A stretch of 64,000 bases of DNA from the NCBI RefSeq assembly GCF_008364795.1, contig NZ_VTTM01000003.1, positions 413,772 to 477,771 on the forward strand. Direction: 5' to 3'. This document shows positions 26,207-34,443 of this stretch, in pieces. The position numbers and the translations under genes were made by a program. This stretch comes from Azospirillum oryzae. Its GTDB lineage: Bacteria; Pseudomonadota; Alphaproteobacteria; Azospirillales; Azospirillaceae. A model generated the notes under the pieces. That model was not told the origin of the DNA, did not search any database, and saw nothing but the letters and a program-made list of their open reading frames with translations. Numbering within the stretch: position 1 is the first letter of the stretch; each line of letters opens with the position of its first letter.

Positions 26207-28366
26207 GTGCAGAAACGGGTTGAGGGCGGCCTGGTGTCGCGTGGGGCGGCGTTCGGCGCCGTGGTGCTGGGCGGTCTGATGGTGCCGGCGGTGGCGGGGG
26301 CGCAGAGCACAGATAATGGTGCCGCGCTGCAGATGCCGGCGGTGACGGTGACCGGGCAGGGGGAAACGGCGCTGTCGCCGGTGACCGGCTATGTCGCCAA
26401 CCAGCAGGTGACCGGTACCAAGACCGACACGCCGCTGATCGAGACGCCGCAGTCGATCTCGGTCATTCCGGCCGACCAGATCCGCGACCAGAACGCCCAG
26501 ACGCTGAATCAGGTGGTGCGCTACACCGCCGGCGTCACGGCGGAGACGCGCGGCGCGGTGGCGACCCGCTATGACCAGCTGAAGGTCCGCGGCTTCGACG
26601 CCGACACCTATCTGAACGGGCTGAAGCTGCAGTCGCTCTACTACGCGGCGTCGCAGATCGACCCCTATCTGCTGGAACGGGCGGAGGTGCTGAAGGGCCC
26701 GACCTCCGTGCTGTACGGGCAGTCGCCGGCCGGCGGTCTGATCAATCAGGTTTCCAAGCGCCCGACCGCCACCGCGCTGAACGAGGTCGGGATCGAATAC
26801 GGCACCGACAACCATTGGCGCGGCACCGCCGACTTCTCCGGCCCGATCGACAAGGACGGCAAGTTCCTCTACCGCCTGACCGCCGTCGGCCTGAGCGAGG
26901 ACGGCCAGATCCGCATGACGGAGAACGAGCGCGTCGCCATCGCTCCCTCCTTCACCTGGAGGCCGGATGCCGAGACCAGCCTGACCCTGCTGGGCTTCTA
27001 CCAGCATGACCCGAAGGGCAATTCCTATGGCGGCATCCCGCCGCAGGGCACGGTGCTGAGCAACCCGCTGGGCAAAATCCCGGTCGATTTCTATGACGGC
27101 GATCCGAATTTCGAGAAGTTCGACCGTCGTCAGGCCTCGGTCGGCTATGCCTTCGACAAGAAACTGAGCGACGTCTGGACCGTACGGCTGAACGGGCGCT
27201 GGCTGAACGCCAAGGTCGCCTACGACAGCCTGTACGCCAACGGCCTGTCGGCGGACTACCGCACACTCTATCGCGGTATCGCCACCTCGCGGGAGGAGAT
27301 GAACGCCTACGCCTTCGACAACCAGATCGAAGGGCGCTTCTCCACCGGTCCGGTCGGCCACACCGTGCTGGCCGGCGTCGATTACCAGCGGCTCGACGGC
27401 CATTACACCGCCGGCTTCGGACTGGCGCCGTCGATCGACGTGTTCAACCCGGTCTATGGCGTCGCCGTCACCCCGCCGGCGGTCAGCCGCACCGACATCG
27501 ACGGGCGGCAGACCGGCATCTATCTGCAGGACCAGATGCGGCTCGGCGGCTTCATCCTGACGGTGGCCGGGCGCCGCGACTGGGCGAAGACCACCTCGAC
27601 CACCGCCTTCGGCAGCAGCACCCAGTCCGATCAGGCCTGGACCGGCCGCGCCGGCCTGACCTATGTCTTCGAGAACGGCATCGCGCCCTACATCAGCTAT
27701 GCCGAGTCCTTCACGCCCAGCAGCGGCGTCGATTTCGCCGGCACGCCCTTCAAGCCGGAGGAAGGCACCCAGTACGAGGTCGGCGTGAAGTACCAGCCGC
27801 CGGGCCTGAACAGCCTGTTCACCGCGGCCCTGTTCGACCTGACCCGCAGCAACCTGACGACCAGCGATCCCGCCCACCCCGGCTTCTCCATCCAGAGCGG
27901 CGAGGCGCGGTCGCGCGGCATCGAGCTGGAGGCCAAGGTCGGCGTGACCAGGGACCTGGAGCTGATCGGCACCTACACCTACCTCGACACCAAATACACC
28001 AAGGACAATGACGGGCTGGAGGGCAAGCGCTTGGCGGCGGTGCCGCGCCATCAGGCGTCGGCCTGGGCCATGTACCACATGCCGGAAGGCACCCCGCTGA
28101 CCGGGCTCGGCGTCGGCGCCGGCGTGCGCTTCACCGGCAGCACCATGAACACGGCGAACACCTTCAAGGTGCCGTCCTTCACCCTGGTCGACGCCACCGT
28201 GTCCTACGACCTGGGCGCCCTGTCGCCGAAGCTGCAGGGGGCGGAGGTCACCGTCAACGGCAAGAACCTGTTCAACAAGGAGTATGTCGCCTCCTGCTAT
28301 TACGGCGAGTGGTGCGCCTACGGCTATCAGCGGACGGTGACCGCCGGCCTGCGCTACCGCTGGTAA
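26207..28366 (+). CDS. TonB-dependent siderophore receptor
   Basis: About 719 residues from the GTG at 26207 (GGGGG upstream). A signal peptide (RGAAFGAVVLGGLMVPAVAGA) is followed by the plug domain with ETPQSISVIPADQIRDQ, TLNQVVRYTAGV, RGFDADTYLNGLKLQS and VLKGPTSVLYGQSPAGGLINQVSKRP, all hallmarks of ferrichrome/hydroxamate siderophore receptors (FhuA/FhuE type). The 22-strand barrel ends with the aromatic AGLRYRW. No N-terminal transcription-signalling extension of FecA type. It imports an Fe-siderophore across the outer membrane with TonB energy. Two Fur-like boxes precede it; PepSY and a small membrane protein follow. Confidence 0.95.
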   Translation: MQKRVEGGLVSRGAAFGAVVLGGLMVPAVAGAQSTDNGAALQMPAVTVTGQGETALSPVTGYVANQQVTGTKTDTPLIETPQSISVIPADQIRDQNAQTLNQVVRYTAGVTAETRGAVATRYDQLKVRGFDADTYLNGLKLQSLYYAASQIDPYLLERAEVLKGPTSVLYGQSPAGGLINQVSKRPTATALNEVGIEYGTDNHWRGTADFSGPIDKDGKFLYRLTAVGLSEDGQIRMTENERVAIAPSFTWRPDAETSLTLLGFYQHDPKGNSYGGIPPQGTVLSNPLGKIPVDFYDGDPNFEKFDRRQASVGYAFDKKLSDVWTVRLNGRWLNAKVAYDSLYANGLSADYRTLYRGIATSREEMNAYAFDNQIEGRFSTGPVGHTVLAGVDYQRLDGHYTAGFGLAPSIDVFNPVYGVAVTPPAVSRTDIDGRQTGIYLQDQMRLGGFILTVAGRRDWAKTTSTTAFGSSTQSDQAWTGRAGLTYVFENGIAPYISYAESFTPSSGVDFAGTPFKPEEGTQYEVGVKYQPPGLNSLFTAALFDLTRSNLTTSDPAHPGFSIQSGEARSRGIELEAKVGVTRDLELIGTYTYLDTKYTKDNDGLEGKRLAAVPRHQASAWAMYHMPEGTPLTGLGVGAGVRFTGSTMNTANTFKVPSFTLVDATVSYDLGALSPKLQGAEVTVNGKNLFNKEYVASCYYGEWCAYGYQRTVTAGLRYRW

Positions 28367-28422
28367 GCCCCCTTGCCGTCCCTCCTTCCCCCCTTCTTCC
28401 GTCATTGCCGAAGGAAGCCGTC

Positions 28423-29556
28423 ATGACGCCTGCGAGCCTGCGGGGCTGGCGCCTCGTCCACCGCTGGACCAGCCTGATCTGTTCGGCGAACCTGCTGATC
28501 CTCTGCGTGACCGGGCTGATCCTGGTGTTCCACCACGAGATCCAGCATCTGATGGGGGAGGAGCTGGACAGCAGCTACACGGAGGGGCAGGCCCGCCTGC
28601 CGCTCCAGTCGCTGGTCGACATCGCGCAGAAGGCCGATCCGACGCTGCAGCCCAAGCTGCTGTCCTTCGATCCGGAGGACAAGGCGGTCAACTACATCTA
28701 TCTGGGACCGCCGGAGGAAAGCGGATTCGAGCTGGGGCGCTGGGTGGTGCTGAACGGCTTCACCGGCGCCAACCAGATGCTGAAGCAGCCGACGGAGACG
28801 CTGGTCGGTTTTCTGCTAAAGCTGCATGTCGACCTGTTCACCGGTTTCGCCGGGCAGATGTTCGTCGGGGTGATGGGGCTGCTGTTCGTGGTCAGCACGG
28901 TCAGCGGGCTGGTCGTCTACGGCCCCTTCATGAAGAAGCTGGCCTTCGGCATCCTGCGCTTCGGCCGCGGAACGCGCATCGGCAACATCGACCTGCACAA
29001 TCTGTTCGGCGTGGCGACCCTGGTCTGGGCCTTCGTCGTCGGGCTGACCGGCGCCATCCTGTCCTTCTCGCCGCTGATCACCGGCTATTGGCAGAAGACC
29101 GAGCTGGCGGCGATGACCGCCCGCCATCCCGAGCCGATGACCGGAAGCTCGGTGTCGATCGACCGGGTGGCCGAAGCCGGGTTGGCAGCCTTTCCCGGCA
29201 AGGATCTGGCCTTCATCGCCTATCCCGGCAACGAATATGCCGGCAGCCGCCATTTCAGCGTGCTGGTGCGCGGCCACACCGAACTGACCCAGCGGCTGCT
29301 CAGCGTCGCCCTTGTCGATGCCGAGACCGGCGTGGTGGCGGAAACGGCCGGCACGCCCTGGTACATGACGGTGCTGATGCTGTCGGGGCCGTTCCACTTC
29401 GGCGATTACGGCGGGCTGCCGCTGCAGATCGTCTGGGCGCTGTTCACCATCGTCACCGGCGTGGTGACGGTGACCGGCTTCGTCGTCTGGCTGAAACGGC
29501 CGCGGGCGCGGGCGGCATCGGCTGCAACCGGCGCCAAGCTGGGGAGCAAGGCATGA
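28423..29556 (+). CDS. PepSY-associated membrane protein, likely ferric-siderophore reductase
   Basis: 377 residues from the ATG at 28423 (AAGGAAG upstream). Membrane helices appear at about 17-37 (SANLLILCVTGLILVFHH), 150-175, 200-225 and 325-355, with periplasmic loops containing PepSY-like strands; conserved histidines occur in HRWTSLICS, VFHHEIQH, KLHVDLFTG and IDLHNLFG, the expected heme-coordinating arrangement. Genes of this family follow TonB siderophore receptors and several act as inner-membrane siderophore reductases. Its stop overlaps the next gene by 4 bases. Confidence 0.85.
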   Translation: MTPASLRGWRLVHRWTSLICSANLLILCVTGLILVFHHEIQHLMGEELDSSYTEGQARLPLQSLVDIAQKADPTLQPKLLSFDPEDKAVNYIYLGPPEESGFELGRWVVLNGFTGANQMLKQPTETLVGFLLKLHVDLFTGFAGQMFVGVMGLLFVVSTVSGLVVYGPFMKKLAFGILRFGRGTRIGNIDLHNLFGVATLVWAFVVGLTGAILSFSPLITGYWQKTELAAMTARHPEPMTGSSVSIDRVAEAGLAAFPGKDLAFIAYPGNEYAGSRHFSVLVRGHTELTQRLLSVALVDAETGVVAETAGTPWYMTVLMLSGPFHFGDYGGLPLQIVWALFTIVTGVVTVTGFVVWLKRPRARAASAATGAKLGSKA

Positions 29557-29717
29557 CCGGGGTCTGGCGCATTCCGGCCGCGCTGGCCGTGCTCTCCGTC
29601 ATCGGGCTTGCCGCCGCCATCCTGGGCGACGGGGTGTGGGACTGGCTGTGTTGGGCGACCCTGTCGGTGCCGCTGGCCGTCTGCGCGGCCAAGCTGTGGC
29701 GGCAGTGGCCCTCCTGA
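29553..29717 (+). CDS. Small two-helix membrane protein, 54 aa
   Basis: Starts at the ATG overlapping the PepSY stop (ATGA), giving 54 residues with two hydrophobic segments (RIPAALAVLSVIGLAAAILG and CWATLSVPLAVCAAKLW) separated by DGVWDW. Short membrane proteins of this kind commonly end TonB-receptor/PepSY operons. Role unknown; probably a subunit or stabiliser of the reductase. Translational coupling supports that it is real. Confidence 0.75.
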   Translation: MTGVWRIPAALAVLSVIGLAAAILGDGVWDWLCWATLSVPLAVCAAKLWRQWPS

Positions 29718-29736
29718 CCGGCCGGCTCCCCGTCTG

Positions 29737-29780
29737 CTAGGGTCTGTCCGATGCTTATTGAAGCATCGGACAGACCCTAG
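29737..29780. repeat. Perfect 20-bp inverted repeat
   Basis: CTAGGGTCTGTCCGATGCTT, a 4-base loop ATTG, and its exact reverse complement. No T-tract follows on either strand. It ends with CTAG and shares those 4 bases with the 67-bp repeat that starts there. Located after the iron-uptake genes; could act as a transcript-end hairpin. Confidence 0.85.
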
Positions 29781-29843
29781 CCTTCTGATTTTCCGTGCGA
29801 TTCACGTTTCAGACGATTCCGTCTGAACCGATCGCACTCTAGC
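29777..29843. repeat. 67-bp CTAG-bounded dispersed repeat, copy 1
   Basis: Same length as 54120-54186, with 3 differences in 67 positions. It starts and ends with CTAG-containing ends and has nested inverted repeats: GTGCGAT/ATCGCAC outside and TTCAGACG-ATTC-CGTCTGAA inside. It lies between convergent genes and its right end provides the TAG stop of the minus-strand oxidase gene (29839-29841). Confidence 0.85.
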
Positions 29844-31389
29844 CGATGCCGTTGCGGCCCGGCGACAGAATGCCGGCCGGGTCGCCCACCGCGCGCAGCT
29901 CCGTCAGCAGGGCGGCGGCGGGTGACCGGCGCAGCGCCTCGGGCACCGGCAGGCCGTTCGCCAGCCGGTAGGGCGCGAAACCCCGTTCCAGCGCGGTTTC
30001 GATCAGATCCCGGTAAGCGGCGAGGGCCGCCTCGTCCGCACCCGGCATCTCGCGGTCGAATCCCAGGGTGAAATAGGTCAGCAGGCAGCGGAAGCCGTTG
30101 GACTCGATCCCGACATTGAGGTCGATCCCGGCGTGTTCCAGCCGCTCACGCGCCCAGGTCAGGTAATCGGCCAGCGCCTGGAATTCGAAGGGGAAGGCGA
30201 GGCAGAGCCAGATCAGGCCGCAGCCGTCGCGGTCGGGGTCGGCCGCCGCGAGGTCGGGGTGCCGATCCTTGCGCCAATAGACCGTTCGCAGGTTGCGTCC
30301 GTCCGGCACGCCCAGCCAATCCTCGAACCCCTCGATCCAGGCGCCGTCCCGCCGGGCGATGTCCAGTTCCACCGTCTGGGACACCGCGGCGAAGCGGCGG
30401 GACAGGCGGCCGGCGCGGGCCTCCAGCACCTCCGGCGCCTCCGCGCGGATCAGGGCGGAGGCGTGCCACTCGTTCAGGGCCGCCGGGGCCAGCCTGTCGG
30501 TCGGGACGGCTGCGCGGACATCGTCGAGCGCCAGCCATTTGATGCCGTTCCACAGGGTCAGCGACCGGTCGGGCAGGGATTGCTCGCATTGGCAGTCGCG
30601 CCACAGCTCCAGGAAGGCGGGCAGGGCGTCGAGGCCGCCGATGTCCACCGACAGGATGGCGAGGTCGCTGGGCATCGCCTCCAGCCGGATGACGGCGCTT
30701 GTCACCACGCCAAGGTTCGACTGGCTGAACAGCCCGTCGATCAGCGGCCCGGCCGGCGCCGGGTCGAGCCCGGCCGTCCGCTCCGCCCCCAGCGGCCCGC
30801 AGCCGGTCCGCAGCCGCCGGCCGTCCGGCAGGGCGACCTCCAGCTCGCACAGCGAGGTCCAGCGCTCGCCCATGCTGCCGTCGCCGCGGTCGAGCGCGTT
30901 GGCGAGCGCGCTGGCCTCCGCCGGGCCGCCGATGACGGGGACGAAGAAGCGGTCGGTCCGCTCCGCCAGGAAGGCGGCCAGCGCCTGGAAGGTCACCCCG
31001 GCCTCCACCCGCACCAGCCCGCGCTCGCCGTCGAAGCCGGAGATGCGGTCGAGCCGCCGGAGATCGAGCACCACCGCCCCGTCCCGCGTCGGCGCCCGCG
31101 ACCCCAGCCCCCAGTTGGCGCCGCGGCTGACCGGATGGACCGGCAGGCGGTGCCGGGTGGCGACGGCGAGGCAGGCGGCGGTCTGGTCGGCATCGCCCGG
31201 ACTGACGACGGCCGAAACCCGGACATCCGGCGCGAAGGTGCGCCGGCCCCAGTCCAGGCGCTCGGCCTCGGCGGTTCGGACATGCTCCGGCCCGACGATG
31301 CGGCGCCACTCCTCCAGCGCGTCGGCGGGCGGTTCGCTGGCGGCAGGCGAAGCGGCAAGGGGGGCGGGCGGCGTGGGCATCCTGGGCAT
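29839..31389 (-). CDS. FAD-linked oxidase of vanillyl-alcohol oxidase/4-cresol dehydrogenase type
   Basis: About 516 residues. After a Pro/Ala-rich start, residues 25-230 form an FAD-binding PCMH domain: VSPGDADQTAACLAVATRH, PVSRGANWGLGSRAP, VRVEAGVTFQALAAFLAE and later ANALDRGDGSMGERW. The rest is a substrate-binding cap as in PchF-type enzymes, and total length fits them (about 520). Substrate probably a para-substituted phenol or another small oxidisable compound; no partner cytochrome is adjacent. The start is uncertain (31389 or 31380); frames upstream lack support. Stop codon TAG is inside the 67-bp repeat. Divergent from the response regulator. Confidence 0.78.
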   Translation of the reverse strand: MPRMPTPPAPLAASPAASEPPADALEEWRRIVGPEHVRTAEAERLDWGRRTFAPDVRVSAVVSPGDADQTAACLAVATRHRLPVHPVSRGANWGLGSRAPTRDGAVVLDLRRLDRISGFDGERGLVRVEAGVTFQALAAFLAERTDRFFVPVIGGPAEASALANALDRGDGSMGERWTSLCELEVALPDGRRLRTGCGPLGAERTAGLDPAPAGPLIDGLFSQSNLGVVTSAVIRLEAMPSDLAILSVDIGGLDALPAFLELWRDCQCEQSLPDRSLTLWNGIKWLALDDVRAAVPTDRLAPAALNEWHASALIRAEAPEVLEARAGRLSRRFAAVSQTVELDIARRDGAWIEGFEDWLGVPDGRNLRTVYWRKDRHPDLAAADPDRDGCGLIWLCLAFPFEFQALADYLTWARERLEHAGIDLNVGIESNGFRCLLTYFTLGFDREMPGADEAALAAYRDLIETALERGFAPYRLANGLPVPEALRRSPAAALLTELRAVGDPAGILSPGRNGIG

Positions 31390-31504
31390 TTTGGGGCGGT
31401 CCCGATGCGGTCGTCGTGGCGGCGGTGCGGTGCATGGTGGCAGACTGCATACCGGGGAAGGCATCCCGTTTTCATGGTATGGCGATTTGCCGCCACGGCC
31501 CGGT

Positions 31505-32245
31505 ATGATGAATTCCGAATCGAAGATTCGATCCGATAGTCCGCATGGGGTCGTCACAGTGGATCAGGCACGATCGGCCGCCGGGACCGGCGGCGTCATC
31601 TCCGTGGTCCTGGTGGAGGACGACGCGCCGACCCGTGACTTCCTGGCCGCGTCGCTGGCCGCTGGCGAGGGGATCCGTCTGCAGGCTTCGGTCGGAACGC
31701 TGGCGGACGCGCGCGCGGCGCTGGAGCGCAGCCGTCCGGGCGTGCTGGTGACCGACCTGAAGCTGCCCGACGGCCATGGCAGCGATCTGATCCGCGAGGT
31801 GCGGCAACGCATGCCGGAGACCGAGATCATGGTGATCTCCGTCCTGGGCGACGAGTCGTCGGTGATGCAGGCCGTGCGTGCCGGCGCCTCCGGCTACATC
31901 CTGAAGGACGCGCGGCCGATCGACCTGATCGCGGCGATCCACGATCTGACCAACGGCCGCTCCCCCATCTCCGCCTCCATCGCCCGCCACATCATCCGGC
32001 AGACCCAGACCGCTCCGCCCGCCCTGGCGGAAGAGGCGCCGCCCGCCCTGACCCCGCGCGAGATGGACATCCTGTGGGGCATCGCCAAGGGCTTCACCTA
32101 CAACGACATCGCGGCCCGGCTGGGCATCAGCCGGCAAACGGTTCCCAGCCACATCAAGAACATCTACCGCAAGCTTGAGGTTAATTCCCGAAGCGAAGCG
32201 GTCTACACTGCGGTGGAGCGGAGAATCATCAAGCTGTCGGACTGA
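31505..32245 (+). CDS. Response regulator, NarL/FixJ family
   Basis: About 246 residues. Receiver domain from about 32 to 150: VVLVEDDAPTRDF, phosphoacceptor in VLVTDLKLPDGHG (D84), then the lysine in SGYILKDARP. C-terminal LuxR-type helix-turn-helix: LTPREMDILWGIAKGFTYND with IAARLGISRQTVPSHIKNI. Start could be either ATG (31505/31508) or the GTG near 31558; if the latter, CGAATC-GAA-GATTCG (about 31516-31530) would lie in the leader as an operator. The kinase gene follows 16 bases later, and the exported-protein genes follow that, so this is the probable activator of the secretion operon. Confidence 0.9.
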   Translation: MMNSESKIRSDSPHGVVTVDQARSAAGTGGVISVVLVEDDAPTRDFLAASLAAGEGIRLQASVGTLADARAALERSRPGVLVTDLKLPDGHGSDLIREVRQRMPETEIMVISVLGDESSVMQAVRAGASGYILKDARPIDLIAAIHDLTNGRSPISASIARHIIRQTQTAPPALAEEAPPALTPREMDILWGIAKGFTYNDIAARLGISRQTVPSHIKNIYRKLEVNSRSEAVYTAVERRIIKLSD

Positions 32246-32261
32246 CGCCATTGAGTCGAAT

Positions 32262-34241
32262 GTGAGCCAGCACATCGCCGGGTTGCCGGCGTCCGGTCCG
32301 TCCCTGCCGGGGCGCCTGCGGGCATGGCTGAGAGGCCGCGGCCCGCTGCTGCTCCTGTATTACGGGTTGGCCGCGATCTTCGGGCTCGGTCTGGTGACGG
32401 CGACCCCGGAGATGCCGGACGGCGGATTGGCCGTCGCCGAGGCGACCTTCGCCCCGGTGGCCATGGATCTGGCCATGGAACGTCCGCCGCCCGAGACGAT
32501 GCCGCCGGGGGCCGCCGCCGTCCCGCTGCCTTACCGCTGCAAGGCCGTTCCCGATCCGGTCGGCTGTTCCGGCCTGTTCCGCCTGACTTTCCCTTATGAT
32601 CCCGGCGACGATCCGGGCGACGGGGACCTCTGGTCGATCTACGTGCCGATCCTGTCCGGGCGCGCGACGCTGTGGCTGAACGGGGCGCTGCTGGTCGACA
32701 GCATGACCATCCAGTCCGACGTGGTCGTCAACCAGTCGCTGCCGCTGATCCAGCCGATCCCCCGGCCGCTGTTGAAGGATGGCGACAATCGGATCGACAT
32801 CCGCATCGCGGCCTGGAGCCAGTCCGGCGGCTTTCTCGACACCGTGGTGGTCGGTCCCGACCGCCTGCTTCGTCCCGCCTACAGCCAGCGCGAATGGATG
32901 ATGGTCACGCTGCCGCGCCTGCTGGTGGCGTGGCAGGCGGCCTTGTGCCTGTCCCTGCTGATCGTGTGGGCCGGCCATCGCGACGAGCCGATCCATCTGG
33001 TGATGAGCCTGATCCTGGGGCTGGGCGTGCTCCAGGGCCTGCCGATGTTCAGCACCGAGCCGAACGGCCTGGAACGGCTGTTCCGCGTCGTCAATTTCGC
33101 CGGCCAGTGGCAGGGGGCGCTGCTGCCCTTCGTGATGTCCCGTCTGGTCGGGCGCGAACTGGCGGTTCCGATCCGGTGGCTGCTGGTGGTGCCGGCGGTG
33201 GTCGCCGGCGCGTTCCTGCTCGCGGCATTCGATCCGCCGACGCTGCAGCCGTGGTTCGCGTGGCTGTGGCTCGTCCTCGGGATCCCCTGGGCGGTGGCGA
33301 TGCTGGGCTGGTCGGGCCGGATCGTGCTGTCGGCGGCGATCCGGCGGAACCATGCCGCCGCCCAGCTCGTGCTTGGCGGCCTGATCGTCATCCTGCTGAT
33401 GGCCGGCCATGACATCCTGGCGGTGACCGGCGTTCTGGACCTGCGCGTGCCGTCGATGACCCGCTACATGGCGCCGCTGCTGATGACGGTGGTCAGCGCG
33501 ACGCTGATGTGGCGGTTCGCCCAGGCGCTGGGCGAGGTCAGCCGCTTCAACGACATCCTGCGGCGCGAGGTGGCGACGGCGGAGGCCGAGCTGCGGGCCA
33601 GTTTCGCCCGCGAACAGGCGCAGACCCGCGCCGTCGCGCTGGAAAGCGAGCGGCTGCGCCTGACCCGCGATCTGCATGACGGGCTGGCCGGGCAGCTGGT
33701 GTCGATCGTCGCCCAATGCGAGCTGCCGCAGCATGATTACCGCCGCATCTCTGCGGCGGCCCGGCAGGCGCTGGACGATCTGCGGCTGGTCGTGGCGTCG
33801 CTGGACGATGTCGGCAACGACCTGGGCATGATGCTGGCGCAGTTCCACGAGCGCATCGGTCCCCAGCTCCAGGCGCAGGGGATGGAACTCGACTGGCAGA
33901 TGGCGCCGCTGCCCGACATCGAGGGGCTCAGGTCGGAACATGCCCTGACCCTGTTCCGCATCCTGCAGGAGGCCGTGACCAACGCGGTGCGCCATTCCGG
34001 CTGCCGCCGGGTCGGCATCGTCATGGCGCCGGCTCCGGACGGCAACGGACGCTTCGCGGTCCGCATCGTCGTCAAAGACGAGGGTCGCGGCATTCCGGAC
34101 GGAATCGCCGCAAGGCCCGGCAAGGGGCTGAACAACATGCGCCAGCGCGCGGCGTCGCTGGGTGCCGACCTGACCCTGGCCACCGGTCCGGATGGAACCC
34201 GGGTCGTCATCGATCTGCCATTCCGCCTGCCGGACTTCTAA
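32262..34241 (+). CDS. Sensor histidine kinase, 7TMR-DISM input with NarX-like kinase core
   Basis: 659 residues from GTG. One helix near residues 20-45, then a periplasmic jelly-roll-like domain (about 60-205: WSIYVPILSGRATLWLNGAL, LKDGDNRIDIRIA), then seven hydrophobic segments (about 215-425), an arrangement typical of 7TMR-DISM receptors. A coiled linker leads to a HisKA_3 dimerisation helix with LTRDLHDGLAGQLVS (H472) and an HATPase domain (LFRILQEAVTNAVRHSG; GRGIPDG; GKGLNNMRQRA). DISM domains bind extracellular carbohydrates or similar ligands in some members. It phosphorylates the preceding NarL-type regulator. Confidence 0.9.
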   Translation: MSQHIAGLPASGPSLPGRLRAWLRGRGPLLLLYYGLAAIFGLGLVTATPEMPDGGLAVAEATFAPVAMDLAMERPPPETMPPGAAAVPLPYRCKAVPDPVGCSGLFRLTFPYDPGDDPGDGDLWSIYVPILSGRATLWLNGALLVDSMTIQSDVVVNQSLPLIQPIPRPLLKDGDNRIDIRIAAWSQSGGFLDTVVVGPDRLLRPAYSQREWMMVTLPRLLVAWQAALCLSLLIVWAGHRDEPIHLVMSLILGLGVLQGLPMFSTEPNGLERLFRVVNFAGQWQGALLPFVMSRLVGRELAVPIRWLLVVPAVVAGAFLLAAFDPPTLQPWFAWLWLVLGIPWAVAMLGWSGRIVLSAAIRRNHAAAQLVLGGLIVILLMAGHDILAVTGVLDLRVPSMTRYMAPLLMTVVSATLMWRFAQALGEVSRFNDILRREVATAEAELRASFAREQAQTRAVALESERLRLTRDLHDGLAGQLVSIVAQCELPQHDYRRISAAARQALDDLRLVVASLDDVGNDLGMMLAQFHERIGPQLQAQGMELDWQMAPLPDIEGLRSEHALTLFRILQEAVTNAVRHSGCRRVGIVMAPAPDGNGRFAVRIVVKDEGRGIPDGIAARPGKGLNNMRQRAASLGADLTLATGPDGTRVVIDLPFRLPDF

Positions 34242-34361
34242 AGCATCCGATAGAGCAGGGATCGATTCGGCGCCACCAGAACTTGCGAGAATCCCGGTTT
34301 CTCCAGATCTCCCATAAACATGGGATTACCTCGAACGGCTGGCGCCCATACAAAGGATTTG

Positions 34362-34376
34362 GCGCAAACTTTGCGC
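34362..34376. promoter_or_regulatory. 15-bp palindrome upstream of exported-protein gene
   Basis: GCGCAAA-C-TTTGCGC, a perfect inverted repeat with a 1-base centre, 67 bases before the start of the double-glycine-leader gene in the only sizeable gap (202 bases) between the kinase and the cargo. A likely binding site for the upstream response regulator or another factor. Confidence 0.5.
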
Positions 34377-34443
34377 GGATCCCGGCGGTGGCCAATGCTG
34401 GGGCGAATCACTTCCGATCATCCAATAACCAGGGATTGCAGGC

